The notes beneath the pieces are model-generated. The model worked only from the letters and a program-made list of their open reading frames with translations, was not told where the DNA came from and made no database searches. A stretch of 64,000 nucleotides of DNA from Cladorrhinum sp. PSN259 (Eukaryota; Ascomycota; Sordariomycetes; Sordariales; Podosporaceae), in the NCBI GenBank assembly GCA_033725935.1, contig MU867073.1:186001-250000 (forward strand), written 5' to 3'. Position 1 is the stretch's first letter, and each line of letters opens with the position of its first letter. This document shows positions 34,078 through 47,550 of the stretch, piece by piece. The position numbers were made by a program, and so were the translations under genes.

Positions 34078-36975
34078 TTAAAGCGATAGTCCCAACACCT
34101 TCATTGCCTTGTGGCTTTCCCTCCTCTCAACTTGCCTCTGCAAATAAAGAGGCATCAATCTCCTCTCATCCTCGTCCTCATCCTCCTCATCGTCATCGTC
34201 ATAAAACTCATCCCTATTTCTCCGGAATTCTCCAGCCATGGTAACAGACTCGGCCAATCTTGAAGAAGTATTCAAATGAGAAGGCGATACCGCATAATTC
34301 TCATCCGCCCACCGGACCCGATCAGTGATCCTATTGCTCTTATAGATACGAGGGACCCTATCCCACTTGCCAACAGGAACAGGAGGAGAATGGCGGCCTC
34401 CTGGAGCCACCGAGCGTAGCCCACCGACTGCCAAGTACGAGTCCGCTGGTGAAGTAGGAGGAGTGTCAAGTTTCGAGGCAAAAGTGCCAGTCTTCGACTT
34501 GGAAAGGTGGCTTGTGCTGACTGACCTGTTGATACTGAGCGTCGGCCGTCGGGTTGACCATCTACCCACACCCATCTCCGGCACAGCATTGACAGGCAGC
34601 TTGTAAAGAGGTAGTTCTGGCATGTAAAAGTCGCTGACGGATATCAAGCTTTCTCGGATCGCAGCGATGAATGCCGCTCTTTCATACTCGCTGGCTGAAG
34701 ACGCAAGGAGAAAATTTACCCTCGAGAACGAACAAGCACCCATTAGTGCTAGTACCTTGTCACCGAACTCGTTCTGGAACCTGGCACCAGCCGCTTTCTT
34801 AGATTCCGGGCGAGGAGGTGCCGTCAGAGGACGTATCAGGCTTGAACCATCACCCTCACTGTTAAGAATACCCACGACCTTCATCGACTCGGCGCCGATA
34901 AGCTGTTGCATAGCAATGACAGTGCCAAGATGTTCAGCTGGATAATCGATAAGTAAAAGGCGGATATCCTGGTGTTTGTGAAGATATGTATCTAGATGCG
35001 GGATGATGAGAGCGGCAAGCAACTCTCGGTCAGAAAACGGGTTGCTTTGACACTGTCGTGTCAGTGGTTGCGCAGTAAATGCCTGCATGGCACTGGCAAT
35101 AAGGGGTCTGTTATCCTGTTAGCCGTCTCCCACTTCTGAATGTCGTGATTGCGTGCTGACTTACCGTAATTTAAGTCGCCCGCTCTGAGAACTTCCACTG
35201 CGCTTGCGCCCGAGATTCTCAATTCCTTCTGTCACTAACGCCATTTGTTGTGCTTTTACACCCTCCTCAGCACCAACGGCCAGGATCATGTCTATTCTCT
35301 TTGACTCATCAGCACCACAATGGAGCGGTGCCCATAGGATCTCGGCCCCGGATGGTTTCAGGGATGGTAGTGCCTTGCCGGTACCGTGTCTAATGGAAAC
35401 GCAAGAGCGCAGCAGCGATCGTACAGAATTTTGAAGGTTTATAGGTGCTGCCTTCCTGACATTCAGGTGGTGCAGTCCATGTTCTGGCCAGGGAACGGTG
35501 CCACGTTGTGATTTGGAAGGAGTAGGTGAGCTTCCAGGTGTTGGAAGGCCATGGACTAGGGCACCGTCACTCCACGATGATTCCCAGCTGCTGGAGCCGT
35601 GCACAGAATCTCGGTGACCGTCTGATTCTTTTCGAGACGAGCTGGGCATTTCCTTGGAGCGGGCTGGACTCTTATCTGACACTCTTTTGTTGTAGTTGCC
35701 TTCGCAGAAGTTATCAAATATGAATTTAGAAATCCGATCTTGCTCTTCAGCTGAGAGGTATATCACCAGGTCTTCATGGAGTGGTAAAACTGGGGTTTGA
35801 ATCGGCTCAGGATCGAATCTGGGCTCGGGTTCAGTGCGGTCGCCCCATTTCTCAAACATTCCCCAGTTCACCGTGGTGTTCTGGTGAATCCTCTGCTGTA
35901 ACTTCCACCCACCACACTGTTCTCGAGTTGATGGGGCATAGGTCTCTGCTGTCCACGGTCTCTTTTCGCCCATTGATTTAAAAGCAGGCGGAAGGAAGCT
36001 CTTAGCTGTCGGCGAGATTTGCTCGTCCCCGCTAACTTCAGCCTTTCCTTTCCAGCTCAGCGAGGGTGTGGGGATATGGATCCTCAATGGCCGCTTACGT
36101 GGAGGTATCTTTGGGGGCTGCTCCTCGACTGACTCTTTGGTAACTAGAAGAGGGGGGCCGCTCTCGTAAGACGGCGCCTCAACCCCAGAAAGTCCACTAA
36201 GAGCAGATAGCGTTGATGGGCTGGAAAAGCCCTTAACAGACTCCACCACGGATAGACTCAGGCTCCTTACTGTGTTCGCCTTTTTTATCTCGACTAATCC
36301 CACCGTCAGGTCAACGTCATGGTTAACTGGTTGCAAGAACTCAGTCTCTTTGTCGAGAGCCTCTGCAGCTCGCATTGCTCGGATAATAGGGTTATCGGAA
36401 ATATCTAATGGGCTGTCGATGGCTCCTTTCCTTGGGTTCCATTCGGTTTGTCTAGGCTGTCGTGATGGCCGCGGCCTCAATGCTGTTGGTTTCAATTCCA
36501 CGACTTTCTCCTCCCATGTAAAGATAGATGCATTGTGGTTTACTGATTGTTTTGTCTCGGTGCTAAGACCGGCAAGGCCGTTGCTAACAAGACTGTTGAA
36601 GAGAGCGTCCGCCTCATCAAGATCGCCACCTGTGACATACTCGCTGATAGCGGAGACACACTGGGCTTGGGCCCCTATTGTCCCGCCGTTGGTAAAGACG
36701 AACCGACCCTCCTCAGTTGTTGATTGCCGCAAGAAATCTTGTGCCTCAGTGTGTCGAGCCTCGAAGGCTTTGTATATCCTCTGGATGTATCGACGGGGAC
36801 TGAAAGGCTCCTCATCCTTGGATTCTTTTGGCAGATAATGCTGAATATCAGGAAGAACCAGGATTTGCCGTGATGTCGGGAGCAGGCGTAACTGAGTTGA
36901 TACGATGTCCGCCGGCCCCTCCAAGGCAACAAGATAACCGTTTTGCCCAACCACTTGTGGTGGTGGTTCGGCCAT
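34078..36975 (-). CDS. Unrecognised conserved-looking fungal protein, 946 aa
   Basis: Exon 1 is 36975-35165 and exon 2 is 35107-34078; the splice restores RLKLRPLIASAMQ. The first true ATG is at 36975 (MAEPPPQVVGQNGYLVALEG); an in-frame TTG lies 15 bases upstream. I do not assign a function. The N-terminal 170 residues look globular (YIQRIYKAFEARHTEAQDFL, GDLDEADALFNSLVSNGLAG). The middle is Ser/Pro-rich and probably disordered. The C-terminal third has a folded segment with alternating beta and helix (DIRLLLIDYPAEHLGTVIAM, MKVVGILNSEGD, FGDKVLALMGACSFSRVNFL), reminiscent of a Rossmann-like fold but without a clear P loop. The protein ends in an acidic run of Asp/Glu and a basic tail. The intact 2.8 kb frame and proper intron make it a real gene. 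Confidence 0.85.
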
Positions 36976-39642
36976 GGCTGGAGAGTTCAACGTGAATTAT
37001 CGAGGAATAATGATGTGTTGGGAAGTTGCTGTCAATGGATGAAAACAATAGGGAAAAAAAAGGAAAAAGAATTATCGAAGGTAACAAACGGCGTCAAGCT
37101 TCCAGAACAGGCGTACGTTGAAGAAAATAAAAATAATATTCCACCCCGATTATCCCATCTCAGATGGGTTGGGCTAACGAATTGTTTGCTGCAGGCAATG
37201 ATGTCGCTTAAAGGCAGGTGGCTTGCGAGGAAGAAATCAGGATCGTCCGCGTCCCAGCATATGAATGCCAGTAAAGGAAGAACATGAGGGGGTGGCTTGC
37301 AGCCGGGGAAAAAGAAAAGCCTGGGAAACCCAGGGTTCAAATGTGTAAAACAGGTGGAATTAAGAGGAAGCTTCAGAAGCTGCAGGTATCCGCTTCGTGA
37401 TAGGTGCAACCTGGGAGGAAGGCACGGGGAGGGAGACCCAGGCTGGTCGGTCGTGGGGTGTTGTGGGTGAGGACCAGGCCACCCTTCTTTTCCTTTTTGA
37501 CTGGTCAATATGTTTTTTACCAATTTTTAGGTCGATTCAAGCGGCCTGAAGTTTTTGTCTCTCGTGCCACCAGATTGCGCCATGGAATAGAAAAAAAAAT
37601 AAAAAAGGGAGGGTGTGATGTGTGCGTTGTGTTGGTGGGGGCTTGGGGACATTTCAGTCCTCGGCTTCCAAAGTTTACAGGAAGGAGGAATAGGGAACCA
37701 GGAAGGCACATTACACTTATCACAAATGGGATTACAAAATAACGGTGAATGATTGGAGTGCGTAATCGCACATGACTGATATTATCTTTTACTATCTTGG
37801 GTGATATTATATCAGATGGCCTGGCTTTAAAAGGATGATTTGTGACTGCTCGGATCATTGCTTTCCTGTTTATGTTGTGACTGGATACCTCCGGTCTGGG
37901 TAATGGAACACCACACCAGCGACTCGGAGAACGGAGCGGTGCCTGATTGGGTATCCAACAGGAGCAGTGATTGGCTATAAAAAAAATCTGGACACATGCA
38001 ACATGGAAACCTGATTAGATGCTGTGATATGGCGAAGTAAGCGCCTGCTCACACACTCACACACTGCTTTGCACACCACTTCACACCACTTGATAAAAAT
38101 TGTGAAAATGTTGTCGGATGCAGCGGCAGGGCTGAAGGGGGCACTCCGGACCATGCGCGTTTTAAGGCGAGGTACAGATATGCATGAGATCCCCCAATGG
38201 GGCAAAATGCGAAGCAACATGAAGCTGTCCATCCAGTCATCATCAGTGACTGGTGTGCTGTTCCTTGCTGCTGCTGCTTGCCGCTGCTTGTCCCGACGTG
38301 AACGTGAAGCAACGGCGAAGTGGACCCAAAAATGCAGTCAGTTTTGAGTGGTCAATTAATGCGGGAGACCAGAACGCTAGATTCAAAACGGGATAGTATG
38401 TGCAGAAATACCCCTGGGGGCAGTGACTGGGCTGAAGTGGAGAATTCCATGACCTCCACTGACTGCTCCACAATGGGTGAGATAGCGCAGTGCCGCAGGT
38501 TGGGCAAATCCCGATGTGGGGAAGGCTGATGGACAGTTGATTAAAAATAGAGGATGCCTTTGAGCAGGCTTGGGTATCTCCTTCCATCACAGCATCTCTC
38601 TCTCTCTCTCTTCTGACGGCGGTTCTCGAATGCATTCATCATTGAAACGTGTCTGTCGCACACAGAAGATCTTTGCAGGCATAGGTCAAGGCAAACAAAC
38701 GGATGTTATTCATTTGAAAGAATGCATCATTATTCCACTGTCTCCGAGTCTTTTCCGGCCCCCAGACTCGTGCCACATTAGCCATATCCACTGCCGGGCC
38801 TGGCCCGGGTGCAACTGTGTCTCGTTGATTAAATTGCTGCACGGGCGCTCGAAGCTGGGGTCGATGTCCATGTCTCAATTCCCCTTTTGGTTCCCACGTG
38901 GAAGTAGTGTAGGTTTGCCTCCCCTTGCTAACGGAATTCAAGACATCTCACCAGGGTTCCATGTTTTTGGGACATACATAACTCTTCACGGAAGTTGTTA
39001 TTAGGACTATTCCCATATGAGTTGCCGATCATCACCAAAAGATATGAACTCATCAGCGACGTTTCGAAGGTTTGCCCGCGCTTGGACTCCACTGCGTCTG
39101 GTTCATCTGGTCTTTTCCCGTCAGGTCTGGCATGCAGCCTTCCGTGTTTCCCCTGCATGATGCCTTTTGCTGTGGAGAGACGGGCGTATTCTCATCTCAC
39201 ATAGCAGTCATATCGTACCCGATCCAATCTGCTGGAGCCCTCCTCCACAGCATGAAATCAGAGAATGCAAGTATTTCAAGGCAACATACTAAGCCTGGAT
39301 GTCGGCCATTTCTAGTGAGATGATTTTACGGCAGGAAAAATTTATTGCGCTCGAGATATGAGGCGAGGCGTCTCGACATACTGTATAATCTGGGGTATCG
39401 GGGCCATAAACACTATCCCGTTCGCTGTGGGCATTTCGCTTGGGTTTCAGTCAGCTTCCAAACAAATACTTTGGTTTAGCTGAGCGGGAAGCTGCATCAG
39501 CCGCCCACTCCTTGCAATCAAGCGCAATAAACATCAGTGGCGTCAGGGATACCATGTGTGTAACCGGACGGGATGTTGAAACAAACCACGCGCAATCTTT
39601 CAGAAACAAGGTATCAGAGATGGCTGGGAAATTCTTGATAAT
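36976..39642. other. 2.7 kb intergenic region upstream of the 946-aa gene
   Basis: Both flanking genes are on the minus strand, so this holds the 946-aa gene's promoter and the WD40 gene's 3' region. A CT microsatellite lies at 38595-38612. Frames up to 163 codons (37032-37523, minus) are Pro/Ser/Leu-rich without a recognisable family. An intron-rich or non-coding gene cannot be excluded. Confidence 0.35.
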
Positions 39643-40908
39643 CTATTCTTCGTCGTCTTCCTCCATGAGGGCAGCGAGTTCGGCCTCCTCTTCGGCGCTC
39701 AGCAAACCGTCAGCCTTGTTTTCCTCTGACTTTTCTGCCTCGATTGGCTTCGCCTGCTCCTTGACTTCGGCATCAAGCGCTGCTTTGCCAAGGGGCCACG
39801 TTCTGACGGTGCCATCGATACTGACACTGCATACCCGCTCAGCCAGCCGGTTTGCTTGACCCCTGAGGAGCACCAGCTCGGTGACCTCGTCGTAGTGCCC
39901 CAACAAAGAGCAGTAGAGTTTGCCAGTGGTGCGATCCCAGAATTTGATATCCTCGTCTCTTCCCGCTGTGATGACCCACTGCTCTGTCACAGCTACAGCG
40001 CGAATATGGTCTCCATGCTGGAAGCTGTCGTCGCAAGTAAAGTTCTTGATTCTCGACAAGCACTTGGCCGTGCCATCACCACTTGAGGTCCACAAATCAA
40101 TCTCATCTCCCTCATAATCAAACACCAGCTTGTAGACAGTTGTCTCATGTTCGAGTATAGTACGACGCTCCGTTCCGGGTGCATCAGGCGTGTCCTCTAC
40201 GACCTGCTCCCAGCCGTTGAGACGGATCTTCCACCGCCGGATGTGAGGGTCACTGCTGGCGCTGATGAGGGTCACCTCGTCCTCTGAACTCGATGCGTGG
40301 TCGATGGCAAGGTCCTGTATGCTCAGCATGTTGATAACGGCGTCCTGAAGTGTGTGCAGTCGGGCTCCAGAGGCGATGTCCCAGACAATGATCTTCTTGT
40401 CGGCGCCGCCACTGATTAAAATATCCTTCCCGCCCACCTTGGCGCAAATGACAGCCTTGACAAAGTCCGAATGGCCTATATATTTACGGCCTACAACCCG
40501 GGAGTCGAGATCCCATGACCAGATGGTCTTGTCCCAAGCGCCAGCGAAAATGGTCTCATTGCTGGGACCACCGACGGCCACGCAGGCGACGGGGACTGTG
40601 GGGCCTCGATACACTGTCTTGGTATTCTCGGGGTCATTCAGGTCGACCTTACGGACAGCTCCGGCCGATTCAGCGACCAGGATCGCCGAGGATGGCGATC
40701 TGGGGTCCGCTACGGCCGCAAGGATCTTTGACTTGAGAGAAATGGGGCTGCCATACTTGTTGCCTGACTTGGCCGCCCTTCTCTCCCTCGTTGCTTGTTC
40801 AGCGCTTTGGAAAATGGGAGGTTAGCTTCTTAACCCCTGAATTTGTGTGTTTACATCCAAGGTCACTCACTCGGTCTCGAAGAAGTGGCGTGGGTCTGAA
40901 GACTGCAT
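39643..40908 (-). CDS. WD40-repeat protein of unknown role
   Basis: Exon 1 (40908-40871) and exon 2 (40804-39643) on the minus strand encode 399 aa; the 66-nt intron falls after MQSSDPRHFFET. At least six WD-like blades can be followed: ILVAESAGAVRKVDL, TIFAGAWDKTIWSWDL, ILISGGADKKIIVWDI, LISASSDPHIRRWKI, LWTSSGDGTAKCLS, WVITAGRDEDIKFWD and CSVSIDGTVRTWPL. The N-terminus is basic (EQATRERRAAKSGNKYG) and the C-terminus acidic (EEEAELAALMEEDDEE). WD40 propellers act as protein interaction platforms, so sequence alone does not name a pathway. I do not recognise a specific ortholog. It is head to head with ctf4, 526 bp apart. Confidence 0.9.
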
Positions 40909-41434
40909 CTTGACTTTGCGATGGCAAATTCGAAGAATCACCGAAGAACAGAATCACCGAAGAACAGAATCAAGCGTCCTTTTTGTACCCGTCAGAATAC
41001 CTGCTGCCTGGTGAAAATAAAAGACGATTTCAAATTTATTCTGTTGCCTCAGTAAACGATGAGAGCTTTGGCCTCTTGAAATCAGTGGATCAACGATTGC
41101 CTAACGGAAGAGGATGGAAGCTGACAGGCGGGATCAGCTGGCAAGCACTACTGAATCGTCGGCTTACATAGTACATACATATAGTTGTCCCACTTACACA
41201 GCGTGCACAGTGGACAAGGGGTGAAGAACCACTGAACGCGAAAAGTAAATTGAAAACGCGGGTCGACGCGTCTCCTTTCCAGACCCCAAAGCCCCTCCAG
41301 GTGCGCCGAACGACGTAGCCAGCGCGCCCAACACCACAACATCCCCGCAAAAATATCTCGAAGTGGTCACCATCGAGAAGCTGCTGCCTTCCATCCATCA
41401 AAACCCCCCGTCATTGAATGCTTAATTGATTACA
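40909..41434. promoter_or_regulatory. Divergent promoter WD40 gene/ctf4
   Basis: This 526 bp region lies between two facing-away starts. A short direct repeat (GAATCACCGAAGAACA) occurs twice at about 40933-40964, within the leader of the WD40 gene. No reading frame here is convincing. Confidence 0.5.
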
Positions 41435-44078
41435 ATGGCGTCGCTCATCGCCTCAAGGCCACGGCCACGACCGGCCCACACCCAGGGCTCAACTCGTTGC
41501 GCATACACACCCGATGGAACTAAGCTCGTCACAGTCGGCTCAAACAACACCGTTCGTGTTTACAAAACCGGCTTCGACGGCGAGCCCACCAACATCGACG
41601 ACTGTCAGGAGCAGAACACCTCGGTAAGCGCCAGCAATGACTTTTTCGTCGCCGGCTCCGAGGATGGTACTGTCAGTTATTACTCCCTCAAGGACAACCT
41701 GTTCGAAAAGTTTATCTGCCGCACCTCACTACCCGTTCGCGATGTTGCACTATCACCGGACAACAAGTGGTGTGCTGTCGCTAGTGATGAGCTTACTGTC
41801 AAGGTCGTCCATGTCGAGGATACAACCAAGATGTCTACGCTCAGAGAACACAACAAACCAACAAAACACCTGTCGTTTGATCCCAAGGGCAGCATGCTCG
41901 CGCTCTCATGTACAGACGGAGTCATCTATATCTATTCCATGACGGCCGAGCACCCAGAACTTATCCGGAAGGTGGATGGCGTAATTGGAAGGATGGAGAC
42001 GGACCATGATGCTTCATGCAGAGTGGCATGGCACCCTGATGGGCGTGCTTTTGCCGTACCGACGCCAACGCGAGATGTTCAAGTCGTGTCCAAAGAAGAC
42101 TGGGAGAAGCAGCGCACCTTCGCCAGTGGCCATGAGGGAGACGTTACGGCCCTTGCCTGGTCTCCCAACGGTGCGTTGCTTGCAACTGCAGGCAAGGACA
42201 AGAAACTGTTGGTCTGGTCAACGAAGGACCAGAGTGTTATTGCCAGATATGAGTACGCCAATGTTATCGACATTGTCTGGCATCCTACGAAGAACTTGGC
42301 TTCCTTTACGACATCAGATGGTGAGGTGTTTATCAGCCCGGAGTTTGTGTCGGATCAGTTTGAGTCCATGCTGAGGCTCCCCAAGCAACCTGCACCCTTT
42401 ATTCATGATCCATTGGCTACCAATGGCCGGAGACCAGAGCCTAATCGCGCCCAGCTTCCAGCCCGCCCACGAAGAAACTCATTGGACAGTCTTGATGATC
42501 TGCTTGATGATGACCTAGGAGACGAGGACGATTTTGTGGTGGACGACGACGGTGCAGGCTATGCTCTCAACAGTGGCAGGAAACGTCCCGCCGAAGACGA
42601 TGAAATTTACGGTGGACACCCCAGCAAACGCGGAAACTTTGTTCAACCACAACACCACGCAGCTTTCCAGCCCGGCTCGACTCCATGGCGCGGAAACCGC
42701 AAGTATCTCTGCTTGAACCTGATCGGATTTGTGTGGACCATCGACCAGGACTCCTCACACAACACCGTCACCATCGAGTTCTACGACAACGAACTCCACA
42801 GGAACATTCATTTTACTGACACCTTTCTCTACGATCAAGCCTGCTTGAACGAAAAGGGTGCCCTGTTTTCGTGCCCACCAAAAGAGAAGTCCCCAGCAAT
42901 CGTCTTCTACCGGCCTCACGACCCATGGACGCACAGAGCCGACTGGCGCATTGAACTGCCCAAGGGCGAAGCCGTCCTCGCAATGTCACTCAGCGACACC
43001 TATATCACGGTAACGACATCCGCCAACTACGTCAGGATATACACCCTCTTCGGCATTCCAGTCCGTGTATACCGACCTAAAAACACCCCCATGGTCACCT
43101 GTGCCAGCTGGAGGGACTACGTCCTGACGATGGGTAACGGCCCCGTCGGCGCAGACGGCATGTGCAAGCTTTTATGCACAATCCAAAACGTCAAGCGTGA
43201 CGAGATATGCCAGAACGAGGATACAGTCGCTTTGCCTGAGGGTGCAACAGTAAAGAGTGTCTTTTTCTCAGATAATGGCGTAAGTATGACCTCTCTATCA
43301 TCATCACAACCTATGTTTCTAATATTATTGATGATAGGAACCATGCATCTACGACTCAACAGGGACACTGTTGACCCTCCTCCACTGGCGCCAACCCTCC
43401 CGCGCATACTGGGTCCCCCTTCTGGACACAAAATTGCTTCCACGCCTAGCATCGGGCCGCAAAAGCGAGTCATACTTCCCTATTGCGGTTGCATACAATA
43501 AATTCCACTGCATCATCTTGAAAGGCGGGGATCAATACCCTTACTTCCCTCGCCCCCTTCTCTCAGAATTCGATTTCTCCATTCCGCTCACCTCTGTTCC
43601 CGAAAAGGCAAAGAAGAAGCGTTCTTCTGCAGATGGGGACGATGAAGAAATGGCTGACGCCACTTCTGAGGGAGAACAAGAAGAAGAAAAGGAATCAATG
43701 GCTCTCACTCAATCGTACTTGCTCAAAACGCTGCAGAGCTCTCAGCTATCTGACTTGATGGAATTTTCCAAGTCGACGGCGTCGGAGAGGGCATCGCTTG
43801 CGAGGTTGGAGCTGGAGATTAACAAGACTTTGCTGCAGATGCTGGCTGTTGAGTGCCGAGAAGGTGGAGAGGAGAGAGGCATGAGGGCGTTGGAGGTCGT
43901 GCAGCTCATGAGGGATCGGAGCGGGAAGATGGTGGAGGCTGCGGGGAAGATTGCCGAGCGGTATGGGAGGAATGTGCTGGGTGAGAAGATTAGGGAGTTG
44001 GGCGAGGAGAGGGTTGCTGAGATGAGGGGACGAAGTGGAAGGGGTGACAGACTTGATGAGGATGATGATGATTTTTAG
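41435..44078 (+). CDS. ctf4: Ctf4/SepB/Mcl1 (AND-1/WDHD1) replisome and cohesion factor
   Basis: Exons 41435-43279 and 43338-44078 encode 861 aa. Ctf4 is a trimeric hub linking CMG helicase to DNA polymerase alpha and client proteins, and supports cohesion; the Aspergillus ortholog is SepB. The N-terminal WD40 propeller (about residues 15-320) is visible in GTVSYYSLKDN, LALSCTDGVIYIYSM, GHEGDVTALAWSPNGALLATAGKDKKLLVW and DIVWHPTKNLASFTTSDGEV. An acidic linker (LDDDLGDEDDFVVDDD) precedes the SepB/trimerisation domain (RGNRKYLCLNLIGFVWTID, WTHRADWRIELPKGE, SANYVRIYTLFGIP). The C-terminal helical part (SYLLKTLQSSQLSDLMEFSK) ends in an acidic DEDDDDF. No HMG box is present, as usual in fungi. The intron is 58 nt. 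Confidence 0.95.
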
Positions 44079-45074
44079 GGGGTGTGGTAAGGGCAAGGGT
44101 AAGGTTAGGCGTAGGGTTGGAGTCAGGGCCTGGGTAGAAGATTGTTGTTGTTTATCTTTGTCTGAGTAGGCAATAGGGGTTCGGGCAGTGAAGTTACGAC
44201 AGGTCACGAGGGTTGCGCTGCCTCGCTCCTGTCACCTGTTGTTCTCCATAGAGCAGGTGTCTCTCTGTGTTTCATCTGATCTTGCTGTTTCTCATCTCAG
44301 GCCTTGGTTTCGGGAACTTTACTCGAGTTCACTCTCACCTGAGCTATTCGAGCCATCAAGCTGCTTGAGTAGGTTCTGGTTCACGAAACAGGTGTTAATT
44401 AGTAGGTTTGAGTAACAAAGTATATGGAATGAGAACGGTACATTCAGCGATGTCGGTTTCGTTTAGTGAGGCACCGCGGCATAAAGTTTTAGGGGCGCAT
44501 AAACATGTTTTGCTAAACTAGTTTGGTTTGTGGTGGGGTGATCATATATGGGCTTAAGGATGTACAGAGGGAGGTACATTTCATGAAGATGTGGTTTCGC
44601 ATTAAAGTTGTCCACATGTTTAGTGGCGATCTGTCATTCAAGGCATAAGGCGGTAGAGGTGGTGGGTGGAGGCATGAGTGTGTGTTCTTGTTTCACCGGG
44701 ACATTTAGTTGGAACCTGGCAGTCAGTCATAAAGTTCGAAGCCCATAGCAGGAAAGTGAGCTTGGACGTGGTGTTTATGAAACAATGGTGATTTGTTCTG
44801 AACTTCAAAACGGTCATGAGGTATTCTTGACCGCCATCGATCCCATACGTGACCATCCCCTCAAGGCCTCAACTACCCTCAACAATTACAAGCCGTTTCC
44901 AATGGTAACGTCACAGTGGCCACCCTCCGTCCCGGAAACCTAAGAAACACACACACCACAAAATCGACAACCTTCTTTCCTGGTCCAGGGCAGTCCGGGT
45001 AACACAAAAAGCAACCTTACCTACCATCCAAGATCCCAAAAACAACTCTTCCATGATCCCAGCACATCTATTGA

Positions 45075-45108
45075 TCTCTCTCTCTCTCTATCTCTCTCTC
45101 TCCCTCCA
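45075..45108. repeat. CT-rich microsatellite
   Basis: An interrupted (TC)n tract lies in the ctf4-HSF gap. Similar short CT or TG tracts occur at 38595-38612 and 46084-46104. Confidence 0.85.
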
Positions 45109-47534
45109 GATCCGGAAACCCGGCCGGCCGACATTACCGAAAACTCTAGTCCAGATCAATCTAATTAATAAACACCGTTTCAAACACTACTCCCAGTATG
45201 TAAATAATTCCATGACGTCGTTCTCTATAGTACCTTCTTTTGAACCAGAACCATCAAATCTCGACCCCAAAGGGCACAGCAAACCCACACAGGCATCACA
45301 GGAAAGGAAAGAAAAAAAAAAAGGCTGAAACATCACCATGGGCCATAAATTCCAGCCGAGCTGAAAATCCTTTTTTTTGTTTTAAAACCCCTTGAAGACA
45401 CTTTTATTTTATTTTACAAGCGCCACGAAGTTGAATGGACGAGAGCAGTTTGCGCCATGAAGCAACTGCGCGGCACTTGAACCAGACACCAGACACTCCT
45501 CGCTTCTACCTCCCCCACACACGTACATACATACAACCTGCCATACATATACAGCGCCGCCGCTGCGGACCGCACCAGCCTTCCAGCCAGCCAGCCGGTT
45601 GTTCAATTTATACACACTGTAGTGTAGTGTAGTGCAGTAATGATGCTCCCAAAATAGCATACATCCAGATAAAATACCCGGCCGCCCAGGGAAGAGAGCA
45701 AAACAACTAAAGCAACCAGGAAATGCGGGTACAAAGTAGTAGATATTTCGCCATCATGGAGGTCAATAATGTCCCATGATATTGATGCCTAGATATCTAC
45801 AAAAATGTATGGCAATGACCCGCCCGTGGCAGTGGGTCCTGGTTTGAAGTGTACTGTACTGGATGTACGATGCAGTTTCGGGGAGGCACACTACCTATGT
45901 AAGGGAGAACTGAAGGAGCCCGATAGCCTCATCACGACATGGGATGGATGGATCGGTCCGAAACAAAAGAAGAGAAACTGGGGTTATGGTGCAGTTGACA
46001 TCCTGGTTTAAACCAGGCAAACTCCCGGAAATGGGGGGATTGATAAAGAGAGACATATGAAATACAGGTGCATGGATCGGTAGGTGTGTGTGTGTGTGTA
46101 TGTGTCGAAGTTTATTAGTGAGATGAGGTTGCATATCCATGCCCGGCTGCCGTTACGAAATGGCTTTTTTCAGATGGGTCCCCAGCGAGTGGGAGAGAAG
46201 AGAACAACCTGGAAGCCAAGCAAGGTTGTCGCTGGTTTAGGCAGGTGTCTGCCAAGTCGCGTTGTTTGTACGGTAAGACAGAACTGAGTTGCCAAAATCA
46301 GAAGACCACGAAAAAGAGAAAGGAGCAGATTTCATGTTCGGGTTTAGATTCAAGTCCGATTGTCCTATCACGCAGCAGGAGAGAGAGAGGGATGTAGTAA
46401 AAGTTCTGTTGACAATGCCTAGGCAGAACCACTTGGAAAAGGAGAAAAAGACATATGGGACCTACCACGGGAGAAAAAGATTGGACGACAAGCACACACA
46501 ACTTGTGTGCTACTGCGGTCTGTGGATGTATATGCAAATGCAGTATCACCAGGCCCGTGTGTGTGTGTCTCCGCGTTTTCCTGTTCCTGTTCATCGGCCG
46601 GCCTGGGATGAAGTGGAAGAAGGAGCAGGGAACCGGGGTTCCCTGCCGCTGCCGCAGCCGCATGGGGAATTACATGCAGATGGGATGGGAGAGACAAGGG
46701 GAAGAGGGCGATGGTCCATCAGGTACGGACATTAGGTATGTTGAGGAAAAAAGGAAAGGTGAAACATGATCCTCTATTCAACACACACCGAACGAAGCAA
46801 AAGCTCAGACGTCAGGGTTGCATTTTTTGGTCCAAGATCCCATATCCGGTAATGATGGAACCTCGATCTGGAAATAGGAGGAAGAGGGAGCGAGAATCTG
46901 CTTATTTACCGACCAGGTCAGGTGGACGGCGTCGAGCTGAGTGGTCACTGCTAAGACCTTTTTCTCAGTCAGCACTCTGCGGCGTGATTGTGGTTTGTGT
47001 TGATGCGGCCGAACGGAAACGAATAAATGACGACATTGTGAAAGGAGAAAAAGACAACAACATAGATGGTCGATGCGACAAGGACATGGCGTATACACCT
47101 AACCCGTGAAAAACACCAGGTTTAGTTTATGGTTATTTCCCGCTTTACCTTGCGGCATCTGCCGTGTTCATATATCAGAGCTGTTATTGAACCTCGGGTC
47201 TCAATCTTCACCGCCTGAGATGAAATGTTTCTGTTCCAGAATCCAGTACGTCTGTGGCAAAAATTAGGCTGCGTTGATGACATCGACAGGCTTCAGCTCG
47301 GGACTGCTTCCGGGTTTTGGCATCGTATCCATGAAGACAGCAAGCTCCCGCAAGGGTGCCGCTCCCTCTGAAAGCCTCACGCATTAATTACATGCGTCTG
47401 GATTTAATAACCTCATTTTTGCAGAGGTCCAAAGGCTCGCACTAAACCGTCAGACAGTCTAGACTGGCCGGCCCTTGGTGGTGTCGGTCGGCTCCCGTTG
47501 GACGCCCGTTTGCAGTAGTGAGTGACTATCTCCG

Positions 47535-47550
47535 CCCCCCCCCCCCCCCC
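47535..47550. repeat. C16 homopolymer
   Basis: Sixteen consecutive C, followed by TCCCC, in the ctf4-HSF gap. The run length may be unreliable because homopolymers are prone to sequencing error. Confidence 0.9.

Noticed and set aside
37032..37523. 163-codon minus-strand frame upstream of the 946-aa gene
   Set aside because: It is Pro/Ser/Leu-rich without a recognisable family and overlaps a region expected to be promoter and leader.
6493..44078. A functional cohesion cluster formed by ctf8 and ctf4
   Set aside because: The two genes are 34 kb apart with unrelated genes between them; both are single-copy housekeeping genes, so co-location is probably chance.
46289..47109. Frames of 148 and 132 codons in the 5.1 kb gap
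   Set aside because: Composition is irregular, there is no domain or splice context, and overlapping frames of similar length exist on the other strand.
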